From: an uncultured Clostridia bacterium
GTDB lineage: Bacteria; Bacillota; Clostridia; TANB77; CAG-508
DNA length: 64,000 nucleotides
Assembly (NCBI GenBank): GCA_934167835.1
Contig: CAKPLZ010000004.1
Span: forward strand, 1-64,000
Direction of reading: 5' to 3'
In this document: positions 62,152 to 64,000 of the stretch, piece after piece
Numbering within the stretch: the stretch's first letter is position 1
How the letters are laid out: each line of letters begins with the position of its first letter
Notes under the pieces: generated by a model
What the model was told of the DNA's origin: nothing
Seen by the model: only the letters and a program-made list of their open reading frames with translations
Databases searched by the model: none
Made by a program: the position numbers and the translations under genes

Positions 62152-63476
62152 TATACTTTTGCTTTTTCTTTTTTTGATTTTTCTACGGCTTGTTCTTCTT
62201 CTTTCTCATCTGGTAAGCATAAGTTTAACAATATTCCCACTATTGCTGCTAAGCTCATTCCTGATAATGATAATGTGAAGTTTCCTGTTGTAAATGAAAT
62301 TGCTGCTCCTCCAAGACCTAGAACTAGCATTGCTGAAGCTACTACAACATTTTTTGTTTTTCCAAAGTCTGTTTGATTTTCAATTAATACTTTTAAACCA
62401 TTTACTGATATGAATCCATAAAGCAATACTGTTACTCCTCCTAAAACTGCCCATGGAATACTTGAGATTAGTGCTGTGAATTTTCCTAAAAATCCAAGTA
62501 CTATTGCTATAATTGCAGCTAAGCCTATTACCCATACTGATGCTACTTTTGTCATTCCTACTACTGCTGTGTTTTCTCCATAAGTTGTATTTGCAGGTCC
62601 TCCAATCGCTCCTGCAACAAATGTTGCTAAACCATCGCCCATTAAAGTTCTATCTAATCCTGGTTCTTCAATTAAATCTTTTCCTATTATTGTACTTAGA
62701 GCTTTGTGGTCTCCAATGTGTTCAGCCATTGTAACTAATGCAATTGGTGCCATTGAAATTGCAACCATGAAATCTGGCATATAGTTTACAAAAGGTATTG
62801 CAAAGTTTGGTATGCTAAAGAAAGCTGCTTCTTTAACTGCTGTAAAATCTACCATTCCAAGGATTATTGCTAAAACATATCCTGAAACAATTCCTACTAA
62901 AAATGGAATTACTTTTAAAAATCCTTTACCTCTTACTGCAACTACTGCAGTTACTAAAAATGTAAATGCTGCTACTGTTACAGTTTTCCATTCTATTGTT
63001 TCACTTGCTAAGCCTATGTTTGAAACTGCACTTGAAGCAAGGCTTAATCCTATAATCATAATCATTGGTCCTATTACTACTGGTGGAAGTAATTTGTTTA
63101 TCCATTTTTTTCCTGTAAAGTGAATTATTGTTGCTACTATCATGTAAATTAATCCAACTATCATAACCCCTGTCATAGTTCCACCAAGTCCTCCTGCGGC
63201 GTAGGCTACTATCATTGGTGATATGAAAGCAAATGAGCTTCCTAAGTACACTGGTGATTTACCTTTTGTACAAAGTATATATAATAAAGTTCCTACTCCT
63301 GATGCAAGTAAAGCAATTCCTGTTGATAATACTTCTGCTCCTGCAGCACTGTTTACAAGTAGTGGTACAAGCACAGTTGCACCAAACATAGCAAATACAT
63401 GTTGAAATGCTAAAACAATCCATTTAGCAATTTTTGGTTTTTCGTTTACATCTAATAGCATTCTTTTTTGTTCCAT
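62151..63476 (-). CDS. uraA: Uracil/xanthine permease (UraA/PyrP type)
   Basis: 441 residues, about 14 hydrophobic segments. WIVLAFQHVFAMFGATVLVPLLVN, PVYLGSSFAFISPM (conserved SSFAF substrate segment), MVTMAEHIGDH-type ALVTMAEHIGDHKALS and GGPANTTYGENTAVVGMT are NCS2/UraA signatures. Takes up uracil with H+. No in-frame CGG. No PyrR leader recognised upstream. Confidence 0.95.
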   Translation of the reverse strand: MEQKRMLLDVNEKPKIAKWIVLAFQHVFAMFGATVLVPLLVNSAAGAEVLSTGIALLASGVGTLLYILCTKGKSPVYLGSSFAFISPMIVAYAAGGLGGTMTGVMIVGLIYMIVATIIHFTGKKWINKLLPPVVIGPMIMIIGLSLASSAVSNIGLASETIEWKTVTVAAFTFLVTAVVAVRGKGFLKVIPFLVGIVSGYVLAIILGMVDFTAVKEAAFFSIPNFAIPFVNYMPDFMVAISMAPIALVTMAEHIGDHKALSTIIGKDLIEEPGLDRTLMGDGLATFVAGAIGGPANTTYGENTAVVGMTKVASVWVIGLAAIIAIVLGFLGKFTALISSIPWAVLGGVTVLLYGFISVNGLKVLIENQTDFGKTKNVVVASAMLVLGLGGAAISFTTGNFTLSLSGMSLAAIVGILLNLCLPDEKEEEQAVEKSKKEKAKV

Positions 63477-63547
63477 AAAAAAATCCCCCTCTTAAATTTT
63501 TTAATATTACTTTTTTGGAAAACTCGCGATTTTTTTCCAAAAAAAAA

Positions 63548-63565
63548 CACTAATAAAAATTAGTG
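63548..63565 (-). terminator. Intrinsic terminator after the 33-aa ORF
   Basis: CACTAAT - TTTT - ATTAGTG followed by a run of Ts on the coding strand (7-bp stem at 63548-63565). Confidence 0.8.
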
Positions 63566-63667
63566 CTAAAATTGAAATATAAATGAAAAGGAAACAACTA
63601 TAAAAGCAAAATAAATTGCATTTTTAAACAACTTTATTAAGTTACTTTTATAGAAAAATTCCTTCAT
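63566..63667 (-). CDS. Possible small membrane protein (33 aa)
   Basis: ATG at 63667 behind AAGGTG, encoding MKEFFYKSNLIKLFKNAIYF then a hydrophobic AFIVVSFSFIFQF helix, and directly followed by an intrinsic terminator. The RBS, one TM and the terminator support a real gene; no family recognised. Confidence 0.5.
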   Translation of the reverse strand: MKEFFYKSNLIKLFKNAIYFAFIVVSFSFIFQF

Positions 63668-63730
63668 TTTTTTCACCTTGAATATTCTACTACTTTTTAA
63701 TTTAAAAAGCAAGAGTTTTTTTCAATTTTT

Positions 63731-64000
63731 TTATTTTCTTTTCGTTTTTTTCGTTGTCTTTTTTCTGGCCACTTTCTTTTTTACTGGTTTCTTTTCTTCT
63801 GCACCTGGCTTGTTCCAAGAGATGTAGTCACATGATGTTGGGTTGTTTTCGCAGATGTAGTAGTTTCTTTTTCTTTTGGTTTTTCTTATTTGAACTTTGC
63901 CTCCACATTTTGGGCATGGTTCTTCTATTGTTTCTACTAGTGGTTTTGCGTTTTGGCATTCTGGGTAGCCTGGGCAAGCTAGGAATTTGCCGTATTTGCC
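63731..64000 (-). CDS. topA: DNA topoisomerase I, C-terminal part (runs off the window)
   Basis: Only the last ~89 residues are here: GKYGKFLACPGYPECQNAKPLV ... CPKCGGKVQIRKTKRKRNYYICENNPTSCDYISWNKP, two zinc-ribbon Cys4 repeats typical of the TopA C-terminus, then a Lys-rich tail (KKPVKKKVARKKTTKKTKRK). The 5' end lies beyond 64000. Confidence 0.93.
   Translation of the reverse strand, partial: GKYGKFLACPGYPECQNAKPLVETIEEPCPKCGGKVQIRKTKRKRNYYICENNPTSCDYISWNKPGAEEKKPVKKKVARKKTTKKTKRK

Noticed and set aside
1..64000. tRNA or rRNA genes, CRISPR array, insertion sequence
   Set aside because: No T-loop (GGTTCGAATCC-like) sequences on either strand, no regularly spaced short repeats and no transposase or integrase were seen.

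Overview
The window looks like a low-GC, anaerobic, endospore-forming Firmicute of the class Clostridia, most likely an uncultured gut lineage (inference from AT-rich DNA, a complete spoIIIA operon, spoVG, hrcA-grpE-dnaK-dnaJ, remA, cdaA, and prepilin-like surface proteins with formylglycine-enzyme-like domains). Nearly all genes lie on the minus strand.

The central observation is a window-wide decoding anomaly. Eleven genes (pth, an RNase E/G gene, a glycosyltransferase, spoIIIAA, spoIIIAG, a small membrane protein, a VanW lipoprotein, a dolichol-phosphate-mannose-synthase-like GT2, two prepilin-FGE proteins and a D,D-carboxypeptidase) are each broken into two or more reading frames. Every break, 17 in all, sits at an in-frame CGG codon. 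In every case skipping the C (reading CGGN as GGN, glycine) restores the frame, the expected family sequence and a length divisible by three. In the other host-like genes I checked by eye, the many CCG/CGG trinucleotides never fall in frame as CGG, while CGA, CGC, CGT and AGA are ordinary arginine codons. The simplest reading is that CGG has no normal triplet decoding here, and CGGN acts as a +1 frameshift site or a four-base glycine codon. The one exception is a GC-richer, foreign-looking gene (60454-60747).

Layout: 0.1-6.5 kb surface locus (two GT-C-type membrane proteins, two prepilin-like proteins sharing a 5' repeat); 6.6-14 kb aspS, cca, rimO, RNase E/G, pth, glycosyltransferase; 14-18.7 kb rpiB-like, GT4, FAD dehydrogenase, acpP, plsX; 18.8-23.4 kb str operon (rpsL-rpsG-fusA-tuf); 23.5-29 kb truA, cdaA, gmk, rpoZ, remA, yicC, a membrane-anchored AT-hook protein, rsmE; 29-33 kb two HD-domain proteins; 33-38 kb heat-shock operon with a CIRCE operator; 38-40 kb CmpB-like membrane protein, ACT-less aspartokinase, spoVG; 40-45 kb spoIIIAA-AH; 45-48.8 kb heterodimeric ABC exporter; 49 kb an isolated GC-rich gene on the plus strand; 49.4-56.5 kb queA, a predicted surface metalloprotease, gltX, a NahK-like kinase, VanW, archaeal-type riboflavin kinase, GT2; 56.7-60 kb a second GT-C/prepilin locus; 60.4-64 kb a second GC-rich gene, dac, uracil permease, 3' end of topA.

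The two GT-C/prepilin loci suggest glycosylated surface pilins. The frameshift sites fall in genes that should be active and some that are essential (pth, the SpoIIIAA P-loop), so decay is an unlikely explanation.
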